A stretch of 64,000 nt of DNA from Glebionis coronaria. Lineage: Eukaryota > Streptophyta > Magnoliopsida > Asterales > Asteraceae. Both the position numbers and the translations under genes were made by a program. This document shows positions 48,560 through 59,402 of the stretch, one piece after another. Within the stretch, counting starts at the first letter, position 1. Each line of letters opens with the position of its first letter. The stretch is from NCBI GenBank assembly GCA_025667525.1, contig CM046876.1, positions 565,065,469-565,129,468 on the forward strand. Direction: 5' to 3'. A model generated the notes under the pieces. It ran no database searches, was not told the origin of the DNA, and was given only the letters and a program-made list of their open reading frames with translations.

Positions 48560-49963
48560 AAGATCTCTAGGAGAGTACACATAACATTATAAATTTCGAC
48601 CCATAAAGCCTGTTTTGTGTCAAGTTTTAACCGACCTAAAGATCATGCCCCAGAAATCTGAAAATACCTTATTAAAGTTGACGCGACCTAGTTTTCAAAA
48701 CAGTTTTCCGTTTGTCTTGAAGCTAAGTAACGAACTCGCAATAAATTTCCAAAGATGATCGATTGACACATATAAATAATTAACCTTACTTATTTATTTT
48801 TCGTTGTGAGTGCACCACTTTGTCTAACTGTTTGAAATACTTAGAGACCTCAATAAAATGCGATATTTATTAAATATCGAAGAGCTCGCGGTCTAGTTTT
48901 TATAACAAGAACCCGATTATTTTTCGGACTAATAAATGACGAGTTATTAAAGCCCAAAGTCGACCCCGTGACTAAAATGGATGAACATGAAAAATGTATG
49001 AAAACATTTTATAAATCTTTAGCAAGTATAAATTATCAACCAAGTGCATTGTACATTATTATTTCTTGTATTTAGCCTAAGTACGGATATTTTACTTAGG
49101 TTACGAGTGAATCGTTTGCGCATTGTTTTACGTGCCTTGATATTCTGTGTTATCCTTTATTGATCATATTCGCTACTTCATCAAGGTGAGTTTCATAGCC
49201 CCACTTTTAATTGTTTTAACTATTTTGGGGTGAGAACATTGCTTGTTTTTTTTTAACGGATGAACATAAGTGCCTTAAACTGATACGTTTGCCTACATGA
49301 TGTCTAAGTAGCGATATCCCTAGATGCTTTAGCCCACTATCGTGAACCGTTAATTACTTTGTGTAAGCGCGAATGTTATGGATAGATCTATTGGGATTGA
49401 CATCCCTATCTAATGTTGGTTGTGTGGCCAAATTAGATACACTTACATTTGAGTCGTTACGAATGCTTTAGGATAGGCATTTGCGCGGGCTCTCATTATA
49501 TCTTGTTGGTTGGTTAACGCTTCGGTGTCACGAGCTTAGGCGTAGGAATACAAACGTATACTATTTTGATTATAACCTTGTTTGGTTATATGCCGGTTGC
49601 TTGATTAAATCTTATGGTTCATCACACTATTTAAACTTAAACCTATGAACTCACCAACCTTTGTGTTGACGCTTTAGCAATGTTTTTCTCAGGTATCAAG
49701 ACGGAGGAGTAGCGTGGTTATGCATGGGAGATTTTTAAATTGAAATGGTCGTGACTAGTATATGGATATTTGGATCAATGTTAAAGTCTTTTGAAACAAT
49801 GTTTTATTATGATCTTATGTAAATTCGCTTCCGAAACAAGTTTTATGCTCTTAATTAAATTAAACGGCTTTTAAATAGTCGTTCTTTGTATCTATGTCTC
49901 GTGATAGTCATGACCGTCGCACCCCATTGTGTTGTATTACTCTGATAAATTGGGGGTGTGACA
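48560..49963 (+). repeat. 3' part of another gypsy LTR (related to the chromovirus LTR)
   Basis: Ends TTGGGGGTGTGACA at 49963. From about 49180 it carries the same ordered blocks as the chromovirus LTR (GGTGAGTTTCATAGCCCCAC, then GCGCGAATGTTATGGATAG, then ACGCTTCGGTGTCACGAGC, then TCACCAACCTTTGTGTTGAC). The left border near 48560 is uncertain. No LTR start or TSD was found, so it is truncated. Confidence 0.6.
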
Positions 49964-50549
49964 CTGGTTTGATATGATACTTATATGCTGGTTTGGTATG
50001 ATGCTCATATGCTTATTGCTATAGTCCTAATATGTGATCTCGATTGTGATATTGACATGAACCAATAATATGACATTGTTATGTATATTGACCGTGGCTA
50101 CTGAATTGAATTCGGGTATGAATGAGTTCATGAACCTAAAACCGAACTGAAATGAACTGTGAGCATGAACTACAACTTGTGTATGAACTGAAGTTTTTGT
50201 GTTAACTGTTATGCTAGTTCTAAACTTTGATTTATGACCGAACTTTGTTGTAATGTCTCTTTGTTGTGAAACTCTGGATTCCTGAACGTTTTTGCGACAC
50301 TACTTTTAGTAGTTGTCATTGTAAACTTTTAAAGTGTCTTAAACATTTTAATAAAACTTATGAACTCGCCAACCTTTGTGTTGACACTTTTAAGCATGTA
50401 TTCTCAGGTACTTGACTGAATGATTATTTGGAGTCAACATTGTGATATTTGGCATAGAGGTCGTTCTCTCGGATCAAGACTCGGATAATCATGACGTAAC
50501 AGGCCCCAATACTCGTGGGCTTCCGGTGGGCCAATTTGGGGGTGTTATA
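49964..50549 (+). repeat. 5'-truncated left LTR of a non-autonomous gypsy element
   Basis: 586 bp co-linear with 57438-58023, with about five substitutions by eye. It starts abruptly inside a short repeat right after the foreign LTR end at 49963, so 3.9 kb of LTR is missing. Its last bases are TGTTATA where the right copy has TGTTACA. Confidence 0.85.
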
Positions 50550-50550
50550 G

Positions 50551-50570
50551 ATTATTATCAGAGCCTTGGT
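50551..50570 (+). promoter_or_regulatory. Degenerate primer binding site
   Basis: ATTATTATCAGAGCCTTGG matches the chromovirus ATTGGTATCAGAGCCATGG, with GG changed to AT in the primer-pairing core. The following TTATAGAGAACTAGGT is also shared, showing that the two elements are relatives. Confidence 0.75.
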
Positions 50571-50689
50571 TATAGAGAACTAGGTGTTATTGTATAGGCC
50601 TAGACTATAACCGATGCTCTCTTGTGTTTTAGCATGTCATTATGCTTATTCTTCTTATATATGAATATGTGCTTTACATGATACGATTA

Positions 50690-50980
50690 CTTATCCGCTG
50701 CTATATGAATACTTGCCATGCATGTTTGCGATCCCTCGTTTCACTGTTATGTGAATGTTATTATGCATGTTGTGATTACTTCATGCGCTACTATATGAAT
50801 ATATGCCTTATACGTTGGATCGCTTTATGCAATGTCATGTGAATATTTGATCTGCATGTCTGCTATCATTCTATGCGTTGCTATATTGTTAATTGCCTTA
50901 CGTGTTGTGATTGTTTCATGCGTTGTTATATGGGTATTTGACCTACATGTTTGTTATTACCTTATGTGTTGCTCATAAAG
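50690..50980. repeat. Degenerate tandem repeat of about 44 bp
   Basis: About six loosely similar units built on GCTATATGAATA...TGCATGT...GTGATT..TTCATGCG. They cause the 66-codon ORF at 50642-50842, which is not accepted as a gene. Confidence 0.55.
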
Positions 50981-52600
50981 TAATACATCATATATTCCGT
51001 TAATTTTATTCTTGATTGATTTAGTTATATGCATGCATGTCACTTATTATGTGTATTCTTGAAAATAAAGGGAGTAAATTATTTTTCTATATGGTATCTT
51101 TTAGATCTATACATTGATATGTGGGTCTACAAATTCTATATATAAGTTTTTATAAATATAATTTTATAAAATATGAGTTGTTGCATTTATAGAATGTACG
51201 GGTATAAATATGTTTTTGATGAATTATTATTGTTTAATTTTGGATACAAACTGACAGTGTTACTATAAGTGGGTGTGTTTAAAAATGGGCGAAATGATGT
51301 TTTCGAGTTAAACCGAGCTACGTTGAGTGTCGAAATGAGTATAAAAGGTTGTATATGATTGTTGGAAACGTTTTGAAAATGGTAAGAGCACGTGTTGAGA
51401 ATATTTGATGATTGTGACCACTTGGACGCGGTGAATGACAATTTTGAGGAAAAGTGATTTATTGATTGATCGTGAGTTGAGAAGGTGTTGGAATATGAGA
51501 ATTTAGATTGTGATTTGGGTACTTACTAAAAATGGCAAAAATTGAAAAGGCGCCGAAAGGCTGTCGAATTTTCCGTAAAAAGTTTGTTAAGAAATTTACT
51601 AAGTTAAATTTGGCTAAATTAAAATTTACGTCAAAGGACTTTCGAAATTCCGTCGAGTCAAAAACAAACATTCTTGCCTAAGTATAAGATACTAATATTA
51701 ACTATATGATTTCGATGAGTCATATTTTATTTGCAAAACTAAGCACATGATTGGCAAGTGACATACGTGATAGAATTATGTGGTTTATTTGTTCGCGCCT
51801 GAACTATGGTGTTATATTTAGGTTGTTGCTAGTGTTGTTCGCTATTACTTGATTTCTATATTTATGTTGATTGATTCCTTGATTGCGACGAAGCTATAGT
51901 TCTTATTAAACTGCTTCATATGTTTAATGTTTTGGGACGCGATAAATGCTTGATTTGCGTGGTTGTTATTATCTTATGTAATGCTACATGACCCTTGATT
52001 GCGGTTGCTTTATGCACCATAGAGATCATTGCCTTGTCTGCTTATGATTGCTTTATACACTGCTACCTGCTTTACGTAGTTATGATCGTTCTATATATAC
52101 ATTCACACTTATTTATGAGTCTTACCCGGTGATGAGTGAGACTCATGTGGTCGACTAGATCCTTTATTTATTTATTTGATAACCATTATAATATATCATT
52201 ATATTATATACGGGTTCTCTGTTTGGTACGTGTTATCACGCACATTATTGCGTGATTGTGATTTATTTTCTTCTGCTTATGAATTTGAACGTCTATTTAT
52301 GGAAAGCAACTCACTGACGACCCCTGCGCTTGCTTTTGACAATTTCCTCTAATAACGTTTTAGAGATTATAACTATTTTCAATGAGATTTTTCCGTTGAT
52401 AACTATTATAATATATTATCCTCTTGATTACGATTTATGACCTTACACTCCATACACGTCTACACTCACGTTATCGCACACGCCTATTATTGGAGTGTAA
52501 CTGGTCGACGTCTCGTTTTGATTATCTGATGTAATTTTATGTTATATCATTTGGATAGCTTGCCTGTCTAAATGCTGCGGTGTGACTCCAATCAGGGTAC
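50981..52600. other. Interior of the non-autonomous gypsy element, no coding sequence
   Basis: No protein motif in six frames. Minus-strand ORFs of 70-84 codons at 51187-51671 show no family features. Some AT-rich low-complexity DNA. Confidence 0.5.
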
Positions 52601-52601
52601 T

Positions 52602-53030
52602 TATGATTTCATATTTAAATGGAATGGGACGTTTAAATATGGAACATGAGTCTCCTTACGACAAGTTAATTATGGTTTCATATTTAGATGGTATGGGACG
52701 TCCAAATGTGAAATCATAAGCCACCAGACCCGAGCTTATTTATGGTTCCGTATTGAGATAGTATGGGATGTTTGAATACAGAAGGTGTAAATAAACTGGC
52801 TGTAAACTCTTTTGGTAATATCTATTTCCTTAGATATTTGATCTATATATGTATGTATATTTTGGTAAATCTTGTCGAAGTAATTTGAGTAAGATGAGTT
52901 ATGAGGTCTTTATTTAAATGGATTGGGACGCCTTTACATTTGAATAAAGAGGTTATAAATCGCTTAACTAAAGTTTATTATTTATATTTACATAGATTGG
53001 GACGCCTCTGTGTGTAAATGTGAATTATAA
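52602..53030. repeat. Five hairpin modules around TGGGACG
   Basis: Imperfect palindromes of about 45-50 bp at 52602-52650, 52673-52720, 52741-52790, 52903-52955 and 52978-53030. Each has a left arm such as TTCATATTTAAATGG, a loop with (A/T)TGGGA(C/T)G, and a right arm such as TTTAAATATGGAA. Arm sequences vary between copies but stay self-complementary (for example TTTATTTAAATG with CATTTGAATAAA). Confidence 0.65.
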
Positions 53031-54106
53031 AAAAGTGGCTTAAGCACATCTGACATCATTTCATATTTACGTTATTATTCTATGATTCCAATTATGGAAT
53101 GTGTTTCTTTTGATTCATGATTCGTCCGTATGATTTTATTCATTGCTTTCTCCCCTTACCATTATCATTATTGCGTTTTGGCGAAATATTTCATAAATTT
53201 CACTTGACTCGTGAATTGTTGCACAGATTTTTTTTTCCAAATGAACACCGATAGACGTGAGCCTAACAAGCTGACTGCTGTGAACCCTATTTCAACTTTC
53301 CTGAGTCGACGACTTTCTAAAGTTCTTCACTTCTAATTGTCCTTTATTTATTCTATGAACCCTTACCGACATTTAAGATGTTGGTGACTTGTCGAACTCT
53401 TCGCTTCTAGTTGTCCATATCTGTTCTTTGAACTGTTACTGCTTTGTCAGATTGATTGTCTAACCTTTCGGATACATTCCAGCTTTACCTATTTCTTTCT
53501 GACATTTTTGACACTTCTAAACCTAGAACAACGATCGAGTTTTGAGGACAAAACTCAAAATAACACGTGGATGACGTAACACCAGAGAATTTTCGTTACC
53601 ATAAATAATAATAAACTATACTAGTTATTATTTGAAATTCATTTTTGAGCGTTACCAAACTTATTAGATTTGAAAACGGGACATATTTTGGCAAAATCTG
53701 AAAATCGCGCAGTTTGCTTACTGACATGATAAATATTAAATTAATATTTAATTTTCACGAGATATTTAATAAAAGATTTATTAAATTAGTTTATGATGTT
53801 GTTTCAATAATGTTTGCTAAAAACAAGAAATATTTAGGTTAAAGTCCGTCTTTCATTAAAACGAAGCTTGACCGGGATACCTGATAGATAATTAACATTT
53901 TTAAAAAGAGTTTACGAAATATTTTTTTGAAAAAAAAGTCAAGTAAATAGTCAGTTTTAATGGAAAATATATTTTAAAAACAATGACGAAAGTTTCGTGT
54001 CTCGAATCATTCGTTAGCTACAATAAACGAGCCTCGAATCGTTAACCAAGTTATAAAAACAGTTACACTTTTGACCCTAAACTATTCAAACCTTCACTTT
54101 TATTTT

Positions 54107-54118
54107 AGTATAAATATA
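54107..54118 (+). promoter_or_regulatory. TATA-box candidate of the 4.45 kb LTR
   Basis: TATAAATATAAA lies about 20-60 bp before a CT-rich, CCGCC-rich leader. The position fits an LTR promoter with transcription start near 54140, an inference from composition only. Confidence 0.4.
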
Positions 54119-56889
54119 AAGATTTATATTTTTATTTCTCATTTTACTTCATCCCCTACACACACAAAAACCCTAAACACTTCTCTCCCCACCTCCATTA
54201 AATCCGGCCACCATAGCCGCCGCCGGAAAACATTTTCCGGCCAACTTTCCGGTGAATTCCAAACACCTTTAAAATACCCCGATCTACCCGATTTATTAGG
54301 CGACACGCTGCCACGCGCCACCACTACTCCGACCGCTGCCCTCCGTCGACCGCCATCGCTGTTTGACTCTTCCACCACATCCACAACCGGATCTTCCACC
54401 TCCACGTGACCAGCCACTGCTTTCGGCACTCCACCACTCCAAATCATCACCCCCGTCAGATATTATAAACAACCACCACCACACGAGCCGTCACCATCGT
54501 TGTCCACGACCAACAGCCACCATAAGACGCAGCACCATAACCACCACCACCCACCTTCGACCCGCCACCAGATCTGTTTATCCAACCACCAGCACCTTCG
54601 TGCTTCTCCACAGCCGCGACACCACAGCCACCGTGGTCATCCCACGCGACCACCATCTCCACTAAAACCATAACAGTCGTCCTTGTCTCAGAGCCACCGC
54701 TGCCGTGGTGTTAACCAGCCGCGGGGTGTTCGTTTTGATATTTATCAGCCATATGGGATGCTTGTTTGTTATTATACTACCAAAACCGCCACCAAACACG
54801 GTGTTTGTGTGCGCTCTTCATCACCACAGCCGCACCCAAAAGGTGTCGGGCTTGTGGTATCGATATTATTCATATTTATAAGTTATTTTGATTTATGAGG
54901 TAGATCTAAAAGATGATTATGTTCGTTTGTGATTTAACGGTCGTTAGTGTCGTTGGTTATGTTTAACAGCCGTTAAGAGCTTTTGAGGTAATTAAAATCA
55001 GCTTATGGGGCGTTTGGCAATGCGTTTAACAGCCCAACAGGGGGCGTTTGGATAATGGTTTTATGGCAGTTTTGGGGGCGTTTGGTGTTGTGATTAGTGA
55101 ATGATCGAAAGTGTTGATTATCGGAAATTGTTTGGTTGAAAGTGTTATTATTGAAAGCGTTGGTTATTTACTTGGTTATCGGTAAATTAGTTTTAAATTA
55201 TATCTCTTATGATTCGACGACAATTAATTTGATATAATGAAAAGATGTGGATATTTGAAACACGGATTGATTTTAAAAGTTATATTTTGTGACTATGGGA
55301 AACGTTATATAAACGAATAGGTCATGCTAAAAATTTTATAAATTTAACATTTATTAGTTTTCTTAAATATTATCTAGAAACTAAAACGCTTTTGGAAATA
55401 TTAAATGAACGAGTAAAGAAACGATGATTTATAAAATATTATTTTATAAAATTATAGTTATTCTGTATGCTTTTGAAACTTCACTTGAAACTCTAAAGCG
55501 TGCGTTCCCTTTTTATAAAACGACCTTTATTTAATTAATGGGTGATTTTGAAGATATGTCGAATCATATAGGTTTTATTTATTTTTCTTGTTTATATAAT
55601 AGTTGCCAAGTATTGTATGCTTGGACTATTTTATTCTTTTGTTGTCATCTTTCTTGAGTCTAGTACATGTCGTCTGTCATGTACATTATGAGTTATTCGT
55701 GTGTTGTCTGTTCTTGTTATATAATTCAAGCTATGAATTATAAACATGTTCCGTTCCTTCGTGTGTAATATATATTAGGTATATATACTACATACATGGT
55801 GGTATCATCCGCTTCACCCTACCGAACTAATCACTGAACCGATTACCGAACCAATTACAGAACCAATCACTGTACCGATTACCGAACCAATTACTGAACC
55901 GAATATTGAACCGATTACTGAACCGATTACCAGACGACTTCAACATAGGATTTAAACGGTTTACAAACTGATGGTATTGAAGAAACCCTTTATCGGGAAA
56001 GCTTGGATGCATCGATTTGGGATGCTGGGAGATGATCGATAAGATAAATTGTGACTTGCGGTATCGAGCAGTTCCGGCCTACGCTACGCTGCTCTTGTAT
56101 TCACGTCACTGCTAATTGTTCTGCAACATCGATGTGAGTTCATACCCCCTATTTTTATTTTCAAATCGCTTTATAAATGTTTTGAATCTCTTTTGGGGGA
56201 GATACATGCTTGTCGATGTCAAATGCGTGTTATGCATTTCAATGATTGTTTACCATATACATGTCTACACTTTCCATGCGTTATTGTGATAAATACAAGT
56301 TGATATCTTTTTGAAGATTGCTTATACTGCGTACGTGCTTGTACTTTAGTGGATTGTTTACATGACATGTGTGTTTATACATTTGGGATTAGTGATGATT
56401 TATACTTGTGAATATCTGAGCTATCCCATATCTCCTTTTAAACTGCTTTGTATGTTTAATATTATGAAGTGAAATGACTGCTTGTGCTTGCTTGTGGACG
56501 CAAAAGAATTGAATTCTGTGAACACTCAGTGAACTTCGTTTATGATTAGCCTAAGTAGCGATAGCCATAGTCCCCACTATCATGAATCGTTAATTACTCT
56601 GCTGGAGTAAGCTCTTATGTTATGGATAGATCTATTGAGGCTTGACAACCTCCACTCGGGCATTCTGACACCGGACGGGTGTATATCATTTGTGTGAACT
56701 CGGGTAGTCTTGGCTAGACTCCCACTTGGGGCAACTTATATGTACATTATGGTGTACGTACTGGATCATTAGCTTCGATATCATGAGCTTAGCGTTATCA
56801 TAAACACTGAAACACCCGATTTATCCTACACTTGGGACTATATCTCCTATAGTTGCCTTGGGTACTTGAACTGAACTTTTGTGGTCCAT

Positions 56890-57110
56890 CTTGCTATGAA
56901 TCTTGAATGTGAATCTTGACCTTGATCTTGCTATGAATCTTGAATGTGAATCTTGACCTTGATCTTGCTATGAATCTTGAATGTGAATCTTGACCTTGAT
57001 CTTGCTATGAATCTTGAATATGAATCTTGACCTTGATCTTGCTATGAATCTTGAATGTGAATCTTGACTATGATCTTGCTATGAATATTTATATGAATCT
57101 TGACTGCGAT
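56890..57110. repeat. 37 bp minisatellite, about six copies
   Basis: Contiguous units starting at 56890, 56927, 56964, 57001 and 57038, then a diverged copy at 57075. The unit begins CTTGCTATGAATCTTGAATG. The first three are essentially identical, which shows recent expansion. No spacers, so it is not a CRISPR-like array. Confidence 0.9.
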
Positions 57111-57289
57111 CATGTATTGATCTGATATGAATCTTAGCTATGATATCGATACGAATCTTGACTATAGTAATGAAATGATCTTGACATGAATTTATTATGT
57201 GGTTCTGACATGATACATGCATGAGATATGATAAGATTATTGTACGTGGATTGATCTAATCCTTAGGTGTGGTATCGACGTGATTCATG

Positions 57290-57490
57290 CATTAGGTTTT
57301 TATATGACACTTATATGATGGTTTGAAATGATGTTTGCATGTTGGTTTGATATGGTTCTCGTGTACTAGTTTGACATGATGTTTATATGCCGGTCTGATA
57401 TGATTCTTGTGTGCTAGTTTGACATGATGTTTATATGCTGGTTTGATATGATACTTATATGCTGGTTTGGTATGATGCTCATATGCTTAT
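57290..57490. repeat. About 27 bp tandem repeat (GGTTTGATATGATG type)
   Basis: Repeated units of the form TATATGCTGGTTTGATATGATGCT with variation. The truncated left LTR at 49964 begins inside this repeat, which may have served as the recombination site. Confidence 0.7.
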
Positions 57491-58023
57491 TGCTATAGTC
57501 CTAATATGTGATCTCGATTGTGATATTGACATGAACCAATAATTTGACATTGTTATGTATATTGACCGTGGCTACTGAATTGAATTCGGGTATGAATGAG
57601 TTCATGAACCTAAAACCAAACTGAAATGAACTGTGAGCATGAACTACAACTTGTGTATGAACTGAAGTTTTTGTGTTAACTGTTATGCTAGTTCTAAACT
57701 TTGATTTATGACCGAACTTTGTTGTAATGTCTCTTTGTTGTGAAACTCTGGATTCCTGAACGTTTTTGCGACACTACTTTTAGTAGTTGTCATTGTAAAC
57801 TTTTAAAGTGTCTTAAACATTTTAATAAAACTTATGAACTCGCCAACCTTTGTGTTGACACTTTTAAGCATGTATTCTCAGGTACTTGACTGAATGATTA
57901 TTTGGAGTCAACATTGTGATATTTGGCATAGAGGTCGTTCTCTCGGATCAAGACTCGGATAATCATGACGTAACATGCCCCAATACTCGTGGGCTTCCGC
58001 TGGGCCAATTTGGGGGTGTTACA

Positions 58024-59080
58024 TATTAGAGGCTGGTTTTGATTTTGCCTTATCTTTAGTGACCAATGTTTGAGATGGTTTAGTCCTAGGGCCCTTGTTA
58101 AGTGGTGTGACGGCGATGAGGTTCATTTTTATTGCACTAGGGGACGATGCTGAGATAGTGGCTGCGTTATCCACAACATTCTTACCTTTTAAGGTACGAA
58201 GTGTTTCCTTTAACTCAGCCAAAGCCAGATTTTTATCACAAATTTATTCCTTCAAATCAGATATTTCTACCGACTTTCGATTCAATCGTTCAATCAATGA
58301 TTGATTATGTGTAGTGGTATTCGCACATGCGGGCTTTACTAAATCGAAAAATTGTGTATTTTTCTGTTTTAAGTTATCAGCTTTGGACAAAATCTTGGAA
58401 ACTCGATTATCTAGATCAAGTTTAAAATTCTCAGCAGCCTCAAGTACGTTAACACAGTTAATCTCCTTAGATTCCTCTATGTCTATCGGCAATAATTTAG
58501 CAACCTTGTCACTCGGCTGACGCTGTTTTGATTGTAAATTCAATAGAAAATTCTTTTCAAAATTTGCATCATTTATATTAACACCTTCGAATGACGTTTC
58601 AAAAAGCTCTTGAATAAATTGTTGTTTACATTCAAGCGAAATGCAATGTTTTTGAATCTCATCAAAACGTTTTGAAAGCGAAGAATAAGAATCTTGAAGC
58701 TTAAAAAATTCAGCGTCAGATTTGTGACAAGTACTATCTACCACATTATCCACAGAGTCAACATTATGCACAATAGAATCATTATCAACACTTTTATTCA
58801 CACAGACGGAAACAATATCATGCGACATCACTTGCTTCAGAAGCTGATCATTTTAGCGTGAATTTCGTTCTATTTCAAGTAAACTGTTTTCATAAGCATC
58901 ATCCATTTCATTGAAAACATGTCTAACTTCTTCTATTTCCAAAAGCAAATCTTGATCAATATTGCTAAGACAAGCTTTAACATTGTTTACAAATGGAACA
59001 ATTTCATCTCGAAACGCAGCTCTAGTGTGCTCAAAATTCCATTCACCTTTTGTAGGATATTGTAAATCTAGCTTATGTTT
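58024..59080 (-). pseudogene. Ty1/copia central polyprotein fragment, two nonsense codons
   Basis: One minus-strand frame from about 59080 to 58024. It contains GEWNFEHTRAAFRDEIVPFV, a long coiled-coil-like region (SYSSLSKRFDEIQKH) and LKETLRTLKGKNVVDN. This order matches the gag-to-integrase linker of SIRE-like copia polyproteins common in Asteraceae. Stops: TAA at 58853-58855 and TAA at 58244-58246, both in frame. The left side is cut by the gypsy LTR ending at 58023, whose bases supply the last stop. Gag core, protease, integrase and RT are absent, so it is not functional. Confidence 0.75.
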
Positions 59081-59386
59081 TAGAGAGAGAAAGAGATGGA
59101 AATATGGTAAGAACACACAAACACACACACTTTGAGAGAGAAAGTATGAAAACACACTTTTACTATGTGTAAAGTTATGTGAACCAACACCCTCTCCATC
59201 TAAGGAGAGGGTTTATATACCAAGCCCATAAGATGGGCTTGGACTTACAATTGGGTAGGCCATACAAGCATGGACCGGGCTTTTCCTTGTTTGATATATA
59301 TAAAGATATCTAGACTACGAGCTACTACTTAATATATTGTCGGAGTGACCGAATCTTTCTAAATACGTAAAAACGTATTTCCAACA
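59081..59386 (-). repeat. Ty1/copia LTR (minus strand), left border uncertain
   Basis: On the minus strand the LTR starts TGTTGGAAATACG at 59386, directly after a PPT. It includes a TATA box and a CT-rich leader. The inner border is uncertain (about 59080) because the following sequence is already mid-polyprotein rather than a PBS. This suggests a deletion that joined LTR and coding sequence. Confidence 0.65.
59189..59241 (-). promoter_or_regulatory. copia LTR promoter: TATA box with flanking hairpins
   Basis: Minus strand GTATATAAACCC (59209-59220) is a good TATA box. Upstream is the palindrome AAGCCCATNNNNTGGGCTT (59222-59241). Downstream is CCCTCTCC...GGAGAGGG (about 59190-59211), which would lie at or near the transcript 5' end. 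Confidence 0.55.
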
Positions 59387-59402
59387 ATCTCCCCCTGAGG
59401 GA
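59387..59402 (-). promoter_or_regulatory. copia polypurine tract
   Basis: Minus strand CCCTCAGGGGGAGAT immediately before TGTTGG, the standard junction of plant copia elements. Confidence 0.75.

Larger units (their letters stand above)
49964..58023 (+). mobile_element. Non-autonomous, rearranged gypsy element (chromovirus relative)
   Basis: Truncated left LTR, PBS, about 3.0 kb interior without gag or pol, PPT-like ACGTGGATGA, and full right LTR of about 4449 bp (53575-58023). PBS context and LTR blocks tie it to the chromovirus family at 19581. Its right end interrupts a copia reading frame. The interior lacks any gag, RT or integrase motif in all frames, so it resembles a large retrotransposon derivative. 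Confidence 0.75.
53575..58023 (+). repeat. Right LTR (about 4.45 kb) of the non-autonomous gypsy element
   Basis: The start is placed at CGTAACACC (probably mutated from TGTAACACC) because it aligns with the PPT/LTR junction of the chromovirus; it ends TGTTACA. It contains a TATA-like box and a GC-rich transcribed-looking region (54140-54860), a 37 bp minisatellite and a 27 bp repeat. ORFs of up to 112 codons at 54071-54898 overlap each other on both strands and are compositional. Confidence 0.8.

Noticed and set aside
49964..50549. Simple solo LTR nested in another LTR
   Set aside because: The sequence left of 48560 does not continue the host LTR and no TSD is present, so a truncating rearrangement fits better.
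54071..54898. Overlapping ORFs of 70-112 codons on both strands
   Set aside because: GC-rich leader of a 4.45 kb LTR; all frames are open because of CCACCA-type composition.
56890..57110. CRISPR-like repeat array
   Set aside because: Units are directly adjacent with no spacers, in a plant retrotransposon LTR.
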